From contig JADKBZ010000023.1 of assembly GCA_016714815.1 (NCBI GenBank), positions 34,730-98,729 on the forward strand: a stretch of DNA of 64,000 nucleotides, in the 5' to 3' direction. The stretch comes from Holophagales bacterium (GTDB lineage: Bacteria > Acidobacteriota > Thermoanaerobaculia > UBA5066). This document shows, one piece after another, positions 27,400 through 36,089 of the stretch (positions are counted from its first letter, which is position 1; the number at the start of each line of letters is the position of its first letter). The notes beneath the pieces are model-generated. The model was given only the letters and a program-made list of their open reading frames with translations, had not been told where the DNA came from and did not search any database. The position numbers were made by a program, and so were the translations under genes.

Positions 27400-28656
27400 C
27401 TACTTCTTCGCCGGGGCGGGCCTGGCCGCGGACGGTGTCGCCGGCGCGGCGGGTGCGGGCAGCGGAAGCCCCGCCCCCTTCAGGTAGGTCTTGCGGAGGT
27501 ACTCCTCCATCAGGTTGTCGGAGAACCAGGAGAGCGGGACGCCGTCGATGAAGTAGGTCGGCGTCGACCGGACCCGGACCGCGAACCCCTCGCCCAGGTC
27601 GTCGAGGACTCTCTTCACGGAGCTTCCCTGCAGGTAGCAGGAGCGGAACGCCTCCTCGGAAATGCCGTTGGAGACGGCGAAGTCGAGAGCGAAGGTGTCG
27701 AGCTCGCCGACGGAGAGCGTCTCCTGCCGGGCCAGGACGCTCGCCTTCCAGTTGTAGAAGAAATCCTTGTCCTTCTCGTAGAAGCAGCGCCCCGCGGACG
27801 CCGCGCGGAACGCCCAGGTGTGCTCGGAGATCGGGAAGTTCTTTGCGACCTTGCGGATCTTCAGCTCCTTGCCGAGCTTGTGGATCAGGGTCTCGAGGTC
27901 CCCCGCCCTCTTCTTGCAGAAGGGGCACTGCATGTCGGAATACTCGACGATCGTCACCGTGGCGTCGGCGGGCCCCGCGGAGGGCGCCCCGTCGAGCTTG
28001 ATCATCGCCTTGCGCTGCTCGGCAAAGCCGCGCCCGCGATCCCACGCGCGGCCGACGAGGAGAAGCGCGCCGTCATCGGAAGCGACGTAGGCCGAGATCT
28101 CGTAGGCGCCGTAGCCGGTTTCGTGCTGGATCTTCAGGCCCTTGAACGAGCGCCGGTCGAGCGACGGGTCGAAGGAGACCTTGAACCGCCCCCTGAGGAA
28201 CTTCCCGAGGAGCTCCCGGAGGGTGTCGAGATCCGCCTCGCCCCGGATCGCTTTCGGCGCCTTCAGGCGCGCCTCGTCGACGAAGACGTCTCCGACGAGC
28301 GCCGTCTTCCCGGCGTCGTCGGCGAGGACGAAGGCCTGGTCGTTGGCCCGCTCGTCGGCAGCGAACTTCTTGGCGGCACGGTAGAGCCGCCAGCCCGGGA
28401 TCCTCACCGAGTCGAGGGCGTCGGCCGTCACTTCGCCGGCGCCCCAGGGGAAGAAGCTCTCGAGCCAGCCGACGAGCGCCTCGGTCCTCGGGTCGGCGAT
28501 CTTCGGGATTGCGGCGGGCGGGGCGGACGGCTTCGACTCTGCCGGGACGGCCGTGGCGGCCGGCTTCTCTGCGGCCTGCGCCTGGGGCGCTCCGCCGGCA
28601 CGGCACGCCAGGAGCGTGGCCGCGGCCAGGACAACGAGGGAACGGTGGTGGTTCAT
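27400..28656 (-). CDS. DsbA-family thioredoxin-fold lipoprotein
   Basis: 418 aa. Signal peptide with lipobox LLAC (cysteine near residue 17). The N-terminal about 190 residues form an uncharacterised domain (ADPRTEALVGWLESFFPWG and VSFDPSLDRRSFKGLKI). The C-terminal half is DsbA/DsbG-like: VTIVEYSDMQCPFCKKRAG with a CPFC active site, EHTWAFRAASAGRCFYEKDKDFF, and the cis-Pro loop STPTYFIDGVPL. The protein ends in an Ala/Pro-rich tail. The ATG overlaps the stop of the phosphodiesterase-TPR gene (ATGA). Likely a periplasm-facing thiol oxidase or isomerase serving secreted proteins. Confidence 0.9.
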   Translation of the reverse strand: MNHHRSLVVLAAATLLACRAGGAPQAQAAEKPAATAVPAESKPSAPPAAIPKIADPRTEALVGWLESFFPWGAGEVTADALDSVRIPGWRLYRAAKKFAADERANDQAFVLADDAGKTALVGDVFVDEARLKAPKAIRGEADLDTLRELLGKFLRGRFKVSFDPSLDRRSFKGLKIQHETGYGAYEISAYVASDDGALLLVGRAWDRGRGFAEQRKAMIKLDGAPSAGPADATVTIVEYSDMQCPFCKKRAGDLETLIHKLGKELKIRKVAKNFPISEHTWAFRAASAGRCFYEKDKDFFYNWKASVLARQETLSVGELDTFALDFAVSNGISEEAFRSCYLQGSSVKRVLDDLGEGFAVRVRSTPTYFIDGVPLSWFSDNLMEEYLRKTYLKGAGLPLPAPAAPATPSAARPAPAKK

Positions 28657-30650
28657 CGGACGGACGAGCCTCCTCTTTCGAGCTGGACGGATGCCTCGCG
28701 GACGGCGGGCTGGTTCGGGTCGATCGCAAGCGACTTCCGGAACCACGCCCGGGCGTCCGCCGTTTTGTCGAGACAGAGAGACGTGAGGGCCATGAGATTG
28801 AGGGCCTCGATGTCGGCCGGCTTCCTCGCGACGATCCTCGAGAAGAGGGCCTGCGACTCGGCGCACTGCTGGTCCTCGAAGAGGGCCTTCCCCAGGGACG
28901 CGCCGTAGCGGTCGTTCTGCGGGTAGGCCGACACGACGGAGCGAAGGCAGCGGATCAGCTCCTTGCGGACGGCGGGCCGGGCCTCGATCCGCTTCATGTA
29001 GGTCGAAACGCGCCGGTAGACGGCGGCTTCGGGCTCACTGTAGCCGTACTGGAGGGCCGACAGGAGCGCCGCATCCGATTCCGTCCAGCGCTCGAGGTGG
29101 AAGAGGGTGATCGAGGTGTTCATCCAGGCCGTCGCCGACCGCGGATTCACCTCGAGCGCCTTCCGGTAGAGCGCGAGGCTCTCCTCGTACTTCTGCCGCG
29201 ACCGAAGGAACGTGCCGAGGTTCTGGAAGGACCCCGCGGTCTCGGTCCCCGCGCGGTTCGCCGGCCGGCCGTCGACGGCCGAGGCCTCCGATCCGGTGAG
29301 GTAGCCGAGGGCGACGAGCTTCTTCGTGAACTCCTCGGCCGCCTTCTTCTCCGTCTCGTCCAGGTCGCGGACGAGAAGGCGCTCCACCGTCGCCGTCTTC
29401 TCCCACCCTGCCGCGGCCGCGGCGGGGGGGAGGGCCGCCGGGGCGAGGCCGCCGAGGGCCTTGCCTTCGAACGCCGGGTCGGGCGGCAGGCCCAGGAGAC
29501 GGCAGAGGGTCGGGGCGAGGTCGAAGACGCTGGCGGCCGCCCTTCCCTTCGACGGGACGATCGCCGGCCCCTCGGCCGCGAGCATCCCGGGGTCGCGGTG
29601 CCAGAGGAACGCCGTGTCGAACTGGACGCCGGACGAGGTCGCCGGGCGGTCGGAACCCCACTTGAAGCCGTGGTCGGACGCGACGACGAGAGTCGCGCCG
29701 TCCCGTCCGGCCTTTTCCCGGAACTGGCCGAGGATCCGGTCCGTCTCGACGTAGATCGCGTCGACGGCGTCCCTGAACTTCCGGGAGTCCTCGGCGGTCA
29801 CCTGCGGGAGTTTCGGCAGGGCGTAGCGGCCCGCCACGTGCCCGATCTCGTCGGTCCCCTGGAAGTAGACCATCGTCAGGTCGGGACGTTCCTTCTCGTA
29901 GAGGCCGAGGGCGAGGGTGGCGTGGACCCGCGTCGCGGCGAGGATCTTCCGGTACCCGGTGATCGGGTCCTTGAGGTCGCGGCCGGCCGCCACGGAGGCG
30001 TCGAACTCGGCGCGAGAGACCCGGAGCGCCTTCCCGACCTCTTCGTAGGGCGGGTTCCACTCGCGTTTCAGGACGAGCCGGACCCCGTCCGCGAGCCCCT
30101 CGGGCCAGGCGATCGCCTGGGACTTCGCGAGGAGCTGCGGGTCGAAGAGGACCGGCGCGGCGCGGTCGGAGACGAAAAAGCCGTTCACCTTCTCGGCCGG
30201 CCAGGTGGCCCACCAGCCGACGATCCCGACCTTCAGCCCTTTCGCGCTCGCGACGTTCCAGAGGGCCGGGACCTTCCGGGAGCGCCCCGAGATCGGAATT
30301 CGCGTGCGGCTCTTCGGGTCGATCTCCTGGAAGTCGGCCACTCCGTGGTCGATCGGAGTCCTGCCCGTGGCGATCGTCGTCCAGATCAAGGGCGAGGCCA
30401 TCGGCTCGAAGGTGTGGAGATCCCACGTCCGTCCCCCCGCGACGATCGCGGAGAGGTTCGGGAGACGCCCTTCCTTCATCAGCCGGTCGAGCAGCTGCCA
30501 GTCGGCGCCGTCCCATCCGACGAAGATGACCTTCGGGCGGGGGGCCGATCCCGCCCGCCGCGGGGCCTCCGCCTGCAGGGCCGGCGCTCCCGCCAGGAGC
30601 CCGAAGGCGAGCGCCACGGCTGCGGACGGCCTGGAGAGTCGACGAGACAT
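28653..30650 (-). CDS. Secreted type I phosphodiesterase/pyrophosphatase with C-terminal TPRs
   Basis: 665 aa with a signal peptide (cleavage near residues 25-28). Alkaline phosphatase superfamily: metal motif FVGWDGADWQLL, nucleophile region MASPLIWTTIATGRTPIDHGV, GTDEIGHVAG (metal Asp/His) and VVASDHGFKWG. Residues about 470-665 contain TPRs (FQNLGTFLRSRQKYEESLALYRKAL and YGASLGKALFEDQQCAESQALF). Proteins of this type cleave phosphodiester or phosphonate bonds of unknown envelope substrates. TATCAT lies 9 nt before the ATG. Coupled by ATGA to the dsbA-like gene. Confidence 0.88.
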   Translation of the reverse strand: MSRRLSRPSAAVALAFGLLAGAPALQAEAPRRAGSAPRPKVIFVGWDGADWQLLDRLMKEGRLPNLSAIVAGGRTWDLHTFEPMASPLIWTTIATGRTPIDHGVADFQEIDPKSRTRIPISGRSRKVPALWNVASAKGLKVGIVGWWATWPAEKVNGFFVSDRAAPVLFDPQLLAKSQAIAWPEGLADGVRLVLKREWNPPYEEVGKALRVSRAEFDASVAAGRDLKDPITGYRKILAATRVHATLALGLYEKERPDLTMVYFQGTDEIGHVAGRYALPKLPQVTAEDSRKFRDAVDAIYVETDRILGQFREKAGRDGATLVVASDHGFKWGSDRPATSSGVQFDTAFLWHRDPGMLAAEGPAIVPSKGRAAASVFDLAPTLCRLLGLPPDPAFEGKALGGLAPAALPPAAAAAGWEKTATVERLLVRDLDETEKKAAEEFTKKLVALGYLTGSEASAVDGRPANRAGTETAGSFQNLGTFLRSRQKYEESLALYRKALEVNPRSATAWMNTSITLFHLERWTESDAALLSALQYGYSEPEAAVYRRVSTYMKRIEARPAVRKELIRCLRSVVSAYPQNDRYGASLGKALFEDQQCAESQALFSRIVARKPADIEALNLMALTSLCLDKTADARAWFRKSLAIDPNQPAVREASVQLERGGSSVR

Positions 30651-30659
30651 GCGGCCGGG

Positions 30660-30665
30660 ATGATA
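30660..30665 (-). promoter_or_regulatory. Candidate -10 element (TATCAT)
   Basis: TATCAT on the minus strand ends 9 nt before the ATG at 30650, in the 57-bp gap behind TMTC-like copy B. It could start a separate leaderless mRNA. Confidence 0.4.
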
Positions 30666-30707
30666 GCGAAGGGCGTGCCGGGGAACGGGACGCGCCGGAA
30701 CGGCGCT

Positions 30708-33035
30708 CTATCGGGGAGGCCGGGCAGCGTGGACGCCCCGACCCCGACCCTGGACCCTCTGCGCCTCGGCCAGGTTCTGCCGGAAGCTCGCGCTGGCGGG
30801 ATCGAGCGCGACGGCCCGCTCGAAGGCGCCTATCGCCTCGCCGAGCCTCCCCGCTCTCGCCAGGGCGACCCCCAGAAGGTCGTACGCCCGGGCATCGTCC
30901 GGTGCGAGGCGGGCCGCCTCCTTCAGCTGCCGCTCGGCCGCCTCGACGTCTCCCCTCGAGAGAGCGGCGGTCCCGAGGTTCCTTCGCGCGTCGGCGTAGT
31001 CCGGCTTCAGGCGGACGGCCTCCTCGAAGTGCCGCGTCGCGCCGTCGAGATCGCCCCCCGTCGCCAGCGACGTACCGAGGTTGTTGTGCGCCTCGGCGTG
31101 ACGCGGCTCGGCGCGCAGCGCCTCCCCGAAACGGGCTCGCGCCTCCTCGAGCCGCCCGCTCGAGGCGAGCGCCAGGCCGAGCCCGTTCAGCGCGGTGGCG
31201 TCGCCCGGCTGGAGCTTCAACGCTTCGGCGTAAGCCTCGATGGCCTCGAGGGTTCGCCCCGCCGATGCGAGCGTCGTCCCCAGATCGCGGTGGGCTTCCG
31301 CCCACCCCGGACGGAGCCGAATCGCGTCCCGATGGTGCGAGAGGGCCGCCTCGACGTCCCCGGTCCTCGCCAGGAGCCGGGCGAGGTTGTTGTGGGCTCG
31401 CGCGTGATCCGGATCGAGCCGCACCGCTTCGCGGTACTGGCGAAGGGCCGCCGGCACGTCACCGGCCGCCTCCTGGGCCGTTCCCAGGTTGTTGCGGCCG
31501 TTGGCATAGCCGGGCCAGATCGAGAGCGCTTCCTCGAGGTGGCGGATCGCCCCTTTCGCGTCTCCCAGAGCGACGAGCGCAACCCCGAGGTTGCTCTGCG
31601 CCTCCGGGTAGACCGGGCGAACCCGGAGCGCCTCGCGGTACCAGCGGACGGCCTCCGCGGGGTTTCCCTCCGCGTTCAGGGCGACGCCCAGGTTGTTCAT
31701 CGCCACCCACGCGTTCGGGTTCTTCGAGAGGGTGTCGAGGCAGCGGGTCTTCTCGCTCAGGAAGACCTGCGTGTGGCGGCGGCTCATCAGGACGAGCCCG
31801 AGGAGGAGAACGCCCGTCGCCACGTCGAAGCCGGCCACCGCGCCTCGGTTCCGGAGCGGGTTCCGGAGCCGGTCCCGAAGCGAGGCGGCTCCCGCGGCCG
31901 CGAGCGCGATCAGCGCGGGAGCGGCGTGGTACTGGAAGTGGTCGGCGACGAACGAGTAGAGGTGGTGCGCGACGTCGAAGAGGCCGGTGAGCGGCGCGAC
32001 GAGGACGGTGAACCCCGCGGCGGCGACGAAGGGGCCGCGGCCGATCCTCCCGCGGCCGAGCCAGAGGCCGACCGCCGCCCCGATCGCGGCGAGGAGGGGA
32101 ACGAAACGGGACAATTCGCGGGAGGCGGTGTCCCATCTCGGATAATTGCTCATCAGAGGCACGGGCCAGACGAGCTTGCCGACGTAGAACCAGAGCGACT
32201 TCGCGGCGACCACGAGCCTCTCCAGCGGCGGCAGGTGCCACGCGGCGCCCGTCGCCCCGCCGAAGTGCCGTTCGACGTGGATCGCGATGACTCCGAGTGC
32301 GACGCTCATGAGGAACATCGGCACCGTCGCGAGGACGTCGGTCCGGTCGACGGTCCCGCGTTTCCAGAAGATCACGAGGAGGATCAGGAGCGGGAGCGAG
32401 ACGACGGTCGGCTTGCTCGTCAGCGCCGCCGCGAAGAGGACGAGGGAGAGGGCGTAGAAGCGCCACTCCCGCCCGCCTCCGGCACGGGCGCCCGCCGTCC
32501 CTTCGGGGAGGCTGAAGCGGAAGTGCGCCAGGAGGCAGAGGAGAGCGAAGAACGCCGACTGGACGTTCTTCAGCTCCGAGACCCAGGCGACCGACTGCAC
32601 GAAGACGGGGTGCGTCGCGAAGACCGCCGCCGCGAGCCAGGCCCCGCGGACCCGGAGCCTTCCGAGGAGCACCCAGAGGAGAAGCACGTCGAGCGCGTGG
32701 AAGACGATGTTCACCGCGTGGTACCCGAGCGGGTCGAGCCCCCACAGCCGATGCTCCAGCCAGAACGTCGTGAAGACGAGCGGGTCGTACTGCTTCGTCG
32801 CCCCGAGCCGGAACCACATGTCGAAGAGGCCCGCCGCGTCGTGGAGGTGGCGGTTCGCCGTCACGTAGACGTCGTCGTCCCAGATGAACGTCGCCCGGAT
32901 CGACGGACCGTGAGCGAGGAGAACGAGCGCGACGAGCACCGCGGCTGGGAGAAGGAGCGTACGGAGCCACTCCCATCGGCCGGCGGCAGGGGGGATCGGC
33001 GCCGGGGCCGTGAGCGGCGCGGCGCGGCGACTCAT
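30708..33035 (-). CDS. TMTC-like membrane glycosyltransferase with C-terminal TPRs (copy B)
   Basis: 775 aa, paralogue of the gene at 25053-27266. Same order: FIWDDDVYVT, HPVFVQSVAWVSELKNVQSAFF, SKPTVVSLPLLILLVIFWKRG, LYSFVADHFQYHAAPALIALA, then about ten TPRs (AMNNLGVALNAEGNPAEAVRWYREAL and similar) from residue about 430. The DDD and DHFQY signatures support a polyprenyl-phosphate-dependent sugar transferase whose TPRs bind the acceptor protein. An IS66 element is inserted 22 bp upstream of the ATG, so its original promoter is probably cut. A TAGAAT hexamer remains 6 nt from the ATG. Confidence 0.87.
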   Translation of the reverse strand: MSRRAAPLTAPAPIPPAAGRWEWLRTLLLPAAVLVALVLLAHGPSIRATFIWDDDVYVTANRHLHDAAGLFDMWFRLGATKQYDPLVFTTFWLEHRLWGLDPLGYHAVNIVFHALDVLLLWVLLGRLRVRGAWLAAAVFATHPVFVQSVAWVSELKNVQSAFFALLCLLAHFRFSLPEGTAGARAGGGREWRFYALSLVLFAAALTSKPTVVSLPLLILLVIFWKRGTVDRTDVLATVPMFLMSVALGVIAIHVERHFGGATGAAWHLPPLERLVVAAKSLWFYVGKLVWPVPLMSNYPRWDTASRELSRFVPLLAAIGAAVGLWLGRGRIGRGPFVAAAGFTVLVAPLTGLFDVAHHLYSFVADHFQYHAAPALIALAAAGAASLRDRLRNPLRNRGAVAGFDVATGVLLLGLVLMSRRHTQVFLSEKTRCLDTLSKNPNAWVAMNNLGVALNAEGNPAEAVRWYREALRVRPVYPEAQSNLGVALVALGDAKGAIRHLEEALSIWPGYANGRNNLGTAQEAAGDVPAALRQYREAVRLDPDHARAHNNLARLLARTGDVEAALSHHRDAIRLRPGWAEAHRDLGTTLASAGRTLEAIEAYAEALKLQPGDATALNGLGLALASSGRLEEARARFGEALRAEPRHAEAHNNLGTSLATGGDLDGATRHFEEAVRLKPDYADARRNLGTAALSRGDVEAAERQLKEAARLAPDDARAYDLLGVALARAGRLGEAIGAFERAVALDPASASFRQNLAEAQRVQGRGRGVHAARPPR

Positions 33036-33041
33036 GCCGCG

Positions 33042-33047
33042 ATTCTA
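33042..33047 (-). promoter_or_regulatory. Residual -10 element (TAGAAT) for TMTC-like copy B
   Basis: TAGAAT on the minus strand ends 6 nt before the ATG at 33035. The -35 region would fall at about 33065-33070, inside the IS66 left end. Confidence 0.4.
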
Positions 33048-33049
33048 CA

Positions 33050-33057
33050 GAGCGACC
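33050..33057. repeat. Left target-site duplication of the IS66 element (GAGCGACC)
   Basis: GAGCGACC directly abuts the left inverted repeat and is identical to 35766-35773. Eight base pairs is the IS66-family duplication length. Confidence 0.97.
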
Positions 33058-33129
33058 GTAAACGCCCGGTAAACGGCGTCTTGAAGGCGGCGTAGCAGGC
33101 GATGGATGCTGTCGGCACGGAGGTGACGA

Positions 33130-33582
33130 GTGCCGACGAGTTCACGCACGAGACGAAGAGGCAGGTGGGAGGCGGAGGCGCGTAGGCATCGGCGGACCTG
33201 GAGCGCGAGTGGGCTGACGCGGGTTGCGTACGCGAGCGAGGCGGGACTGGCGCCGAGCACCTTCTCGCGATGGCTCCGGAATCTGGACAGGCGGGAGAGT
33301 GATGACGCCGCCGTCTCCGAATCGGAGGGTCCGGCCGGCATCGAGCCGGCGGGACGGGCGCAGGACATCGCAGCCGAGCCGGTGCGACGAGGTCGAGCAC
33401 GTCTTCTCGCGGTACGGGTGGCTTCTTGTGGCGAGGACGAGTACTCGCTGGCATCGGCGGCATCGACGAGCGGCCGACCTGTGGAGATCGCCCTGCCGAG
33501 CGGGATCTGTATCCGATACCCCGCCGGGGTCGGGCGCGAAGAGCTGTCGATGCTCGTCGGACTTCTGGAAAGGGAATGCTGA
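33130..33582 (+). CDS. tnpA: IS66 accessory protein TnpA
   Basis: 150 aa from a GTG. It has the Orf1 helix-turn-helix core (RRTWSASGLTRVAYASEAGLAPSTFSRWLRNL) and the typical terminal strand segment VEIALPSGICIRYPAGVGREEL followed by LVGLLE. The stop overlaps the tnpB start region by 7 nt, as is usual in the family. Intact. Confidence 0.88.
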   Translation: MPTSSRTRRRGRWEAEARRHRRTWSASGLTRVAYASEAGLAPSTFSRWLRNLDRRESDDAAVSESEGPAGIEPAGRAQDIAAEPVRRGRARLLAVRVASCGEDEYSLASAASTSGRPVEIALPSGICIRYPAGVGREELSMLVGLLEREC

Positions 33583-33970
33583 CGATCCCGCCGGCGGTGA
33601 GGATCTACCTGGCGCCCGGAGCCACGGACATGAGGAAGGCCATCGACGGTCTGTCGGCTCTGGTGCGCGAGGCGCTGGGGAAGACCCGCTGTCGGGGCAC
33701 CTGTTCGTCTTCGCCAACCGGCGGCGGGACCGGCTGAAGATTCTGGTGTGGGACCGCGACGGGTACTGGGTCCTGTTCAAAAGGCTGGAAGCTGGGACCT
33801 TCCGCTGGCCGAAGGAGACCGAGAAGGCGACGGTCGTCCTGCCGTCGCGTGAGCTGATGCTGATCCTCGAAGGAGTGGACCTTCGGCGCGTGACCTACCG
33901 CAAGCGCTACGTGCGGCAAGGAGAAGGGGCGTCCTGGTCTGGAGCGCTTCGGCAGACGGGAGCCGCGTAG
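33576..33970 (+). pseudogene. tnpB: IS66 Orf2 protein TnpB, frameshifted
   Basis: Starts MLTIPPAVRIYLAPGATDMRKAIDGLSALVREALGK in one frame. The family continuation DPLSGHLFVFANRRRDRLKILVWDRDGYWVLFKRLE is found only in the -1 frame, joining at about 33683 (near GGGGAAGACCC), and runs to the stop at 33968-33970. The break is equivalent to one missing base. It could be an assembly error, a real mutation or, less likely, -1 frameshifting. Confidence 0.85.
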
Positions 33971-34039
33971 AGAAGGCGCCGTCCACGCACAAGATTTTGT
34001 GCATGAGCCCTTGCGCGATGTGAAGTCGCTCCCCACATT

Positions 34040-35677
34040 GTGTGCGTGCAGGCGGAGAGGACATCGAGCGACCCGACGGGCGCGGATCGTTCTCTGACCG
34101 CGCTGCAGAGCCAGCTGGAATTGACCAACGCGCAGCTGCATGCCACGGAGGCCGAGCTCGAATCCTCGCGCCAGAGATTGCGCGAATCGCAGCTGGAGAT
34201 CGACAAGCTCAAGCACCGCATCGACTGGCTCTGCCGAAAGCTGTTCGGCAAGAGCTCGGAGAAGGTCGACCCGTCCCAGCTGGCCCTGGCCTTCGAGCAG
34301 CTGGCCGTGGAGGACGCGGCGGCCGGTGCGGCGGATGTGAAGGCTCCCGAAGAGGACGGCCCGGTGGAGACGGACTCCGGCGAGCCGCGGGGCCGGGGCA
34401 AGAAGAAGGGGCACGGCCGCGGCGCTCTTCCAGCCAATCTCCCGCGCCGCCGCGTCGTCATCGAGGTCCCGGCCCAGGAGCGCGCCTGCTCGTGCTGCCA
34501 GAGGGAGATGACCCCCTTCGGCGAGGACGTCAAGCTCACGCTGGACTACGAACCGGCCCGGATCACGGTCGTCGAGACCGTGCGCGTGAAGTACTCCTGC
34601 TCCAAGTGCCACGAGGGCGTCGTGATCGCCCCCGTCCCCGACGCCGTCATGGACAAGGGGCTGCCCGAGGCCGGGATGCTGGCCTACGTGGCCGTCTCCA
34701 AGTACGCCGACCACCTTCCCCTCTACCGCCTCGAGCGCGTCATGGCCCGCTCGGGGCTGGTCATCAGCCGCAACACCCTCGGCGACTGGATCGACTTCAT
34801 CGCCGATTCCTTTTCGTCCGTCATCGAAGCGATGAAGAAGAAGATCCTGAAGGGCCCGATCGTCCAGTCCGACGACACGAAGGTCCGGGTGCTCGGTGGG
34901 CCCGAGGGAAGCTATGCGGGATACCTCTGGTGCTACGGAGGGCTGCACGACGAGGTCGTCTTCGATTTCACCGAGGGGCGGGGCCGAGAAGGGCCGCAGC
35001 GCTTTCTCGATGGATACCAGGGGTATCTCCAGGTCGATGCCTACGCCGGCTATGACGTCGTCTTCGCCCGCGGCAAGGTCCTGGAAGTGGCGTGCTGGGC
35101 GCATGTACGACGCAAGATCTTCGAGGCGAGGACGACCGACCCGAAGCGCGCCGATCCGCTGCTCGGGATGATCGCGGCGTTGTACGCAGTGGAAGCCGAA
35201 GCGAAAGGGCTTACAGCCGACGAGAGAGAGGCGCTGAGGGACGAGAGGTCACGACCACTTCTGGCGAGAATCCACGAACGGCTGCTTCAGGCACGGGCCG
35301 ACGTGCTACCGAAGAGCCCGATGGGTCAGGCCGTCACCTACGCCCTGAACCAGTGGGCAGCCCTGCAGCGCTATCTCGAGGATGGGCGCCTGGCCATCGA
35401 CAACAACGCCACGGAACGCTCCCTGCGCGGCGTGGCCGTCGGGCGCAAGAACTGGCTCTTCACCGGGAGCGAGGCGGGCGGACGCCGCGCGGCCGTTCTC
35501 TATTCGATCGTCGAAAGCTGCCGCCGGTTGCGCCTGGACCCCTTCGCGTACATCAGGGACGTCCTTCCGCGCCTTGCCTCGCACCCCGCACGGCAGGTCG
35601 AGCAGCTCACACCGGCCGGATGGAGGACTACCTTCCCCGAGATCGCCGCCTCCGCCGTCGTCCCCGCCGCCTTGTAG
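34040..35677 (+). CDS. tnpC: IS66-family DDE transposase TnpC
   Basis: 545 aa, full length. An N-terminal coiled coil and the LCRKLFGKSSEK motif, a zinc-binding part (CSCCQREM and CSKCHEGVV), then the catalytic core: VQSDDTKVRV (first Asp), LQVDAYAGYD (second Asp) and IDNNATERSLRGVAVGRKNWLF (Glu). The C-terminal IS66 tail YIRDVLPRLASHP follows. Starts at GTG 34040. Confidence 0.96.
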   Translation: MCVQAERTSSDPTGADRSLTALQSQLELTNAQLHATEAELESSRQRLRESQLEIDKLKHRIDWLCRKLFGKSSEKVDPSQLALAFEQLAVEDAAAGAADVKAPEEDGPVETDSGEPRGRGKKKGHGRGALPANLPRRRVVIEVPAQERACSCCQREMTPFGEDVKLTLDYEPARITVVETVRVKYSCSKCHEGVVIAPVPDAVMDKGLPEAGMLAYVAVSKYADHLPLYRLERVMARSGLVISRNTLGDWIDFIADSFSSVIEAMKKKILKGPIVQSDDTKVRVLGGPEGSYAGYLWCYGGLHDEVVFDFTEGRGREGPQRFLDGYQGYLQVDAYAGYDVVFARGKVLEVACWAHVRRKIFEARTTDPKRADPLLGMIAALYAVEAEAKGLTADEREALRDERSRPLLARIHERLLQARADVLPKSPMGQAVTYALNQWAALQRYLEDGRLAIDNNATERSLRGVAVGRKNWLFTGSEAGGRRAAVLYSIVESCRRLRLDPFAYIRDVLPRLASHPARQVEQLTPAGWRTTFPEIAASAVVPAAL

Positions 35678-35765
35678 CTGCCGATCTCCCGGCGGTCCCC
35701 AATCCACTCGGCTCCCCGGCGACGCCCCGTCACTCGACGCGGAACGCGGTTTGCCGGGCGTTTAC

Positions 35766-35773
35766 GAGCGACC
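35766..35773. repeat. Right target-site duplication of the IS66 element (GAGCGACC)
   Basis: Identical to 33050-33057 and directly abutting the right inverted repeat. Confidence 0.97.
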
Positions 35774-36089
35774 CGGGCCTCACTGCCCAGGAGGCAGCGC
35801 TATGCACTCACCTCCGTCCCCGACCGACCCCCGGCCGAACCCCACGGCTGAGACGGTCGGCGGCCTACGCAGGGGGCGCTGCGGCCGTTCAGCTTGCGTA
35901 CTCGGCCCCCCGCGCTGCACCGTCCCTAACCCGCCGGCATCGCCCGGCCTGCCGGCCGGTGCATGATCGGCCCGAAGCGCCAGGAGGCCTGGAAGGAACC
36001 TGTTGTTCAGGAGATCCGACCTGACGCTATCTGAACAGCGCTGGCAGGCCCCCCAAGCCTCTTCTCGCTTCACCGGCGCCGCCGGGCAT
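35774..36089. other. 316 bp without a recognisable gene
   Basis: Before the IS66 insertion this lay directly upstream of TMTC-like copy B, so it may contain that operon's original upstream region. A GTTCAG/CTGAAC pair (36005-36010 and 36031-36036) could form a weak hairpin. Nothing else is clear. Confidence 0.5.

Larger units (their letters stand above)
33058..35765 (+). mobile_element. Complete IS66-family insertion sequence (2708 bp)
   Basis: 22-bp inverted ends (33058-33079 and 35744-35765) match at 20 of 22 positions and begin GTAAACGCCCGG. Three genes lie in the IS66 order tnpA-tnpB-tnpC on the plus strand. Both flanks carry the same 8-bp duplication, so insertion at this site was recent and simple. 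tnpB is frameshifted, so mobility may be lost unless another copy supplies TnpB. Confidence 0.96.

Noticed and set aside
28509..33095. Plus-strand open frame of 1528 codons antisense to the TMTC/phosphodiesterase genes
   Set aside because: No domain, compositionally biased, and runs across three real genes and their intergenic gaps.
33675..33690. Programmed -1 frameshift in IS66 tnpB
   Set aside because: IS66 tnpB is not known to need frameshifting and no convincing slippery heptamer or stimulator is evident; a one-base loss is simpler. Kept as a frameshifted gene.
36005..36036. attC-like site (GTTCAG...CTGAAC)
   Set aside because: Lacks the integron core GTTRRRY/RYYYAAC structure and there is no integrase or cassette array.
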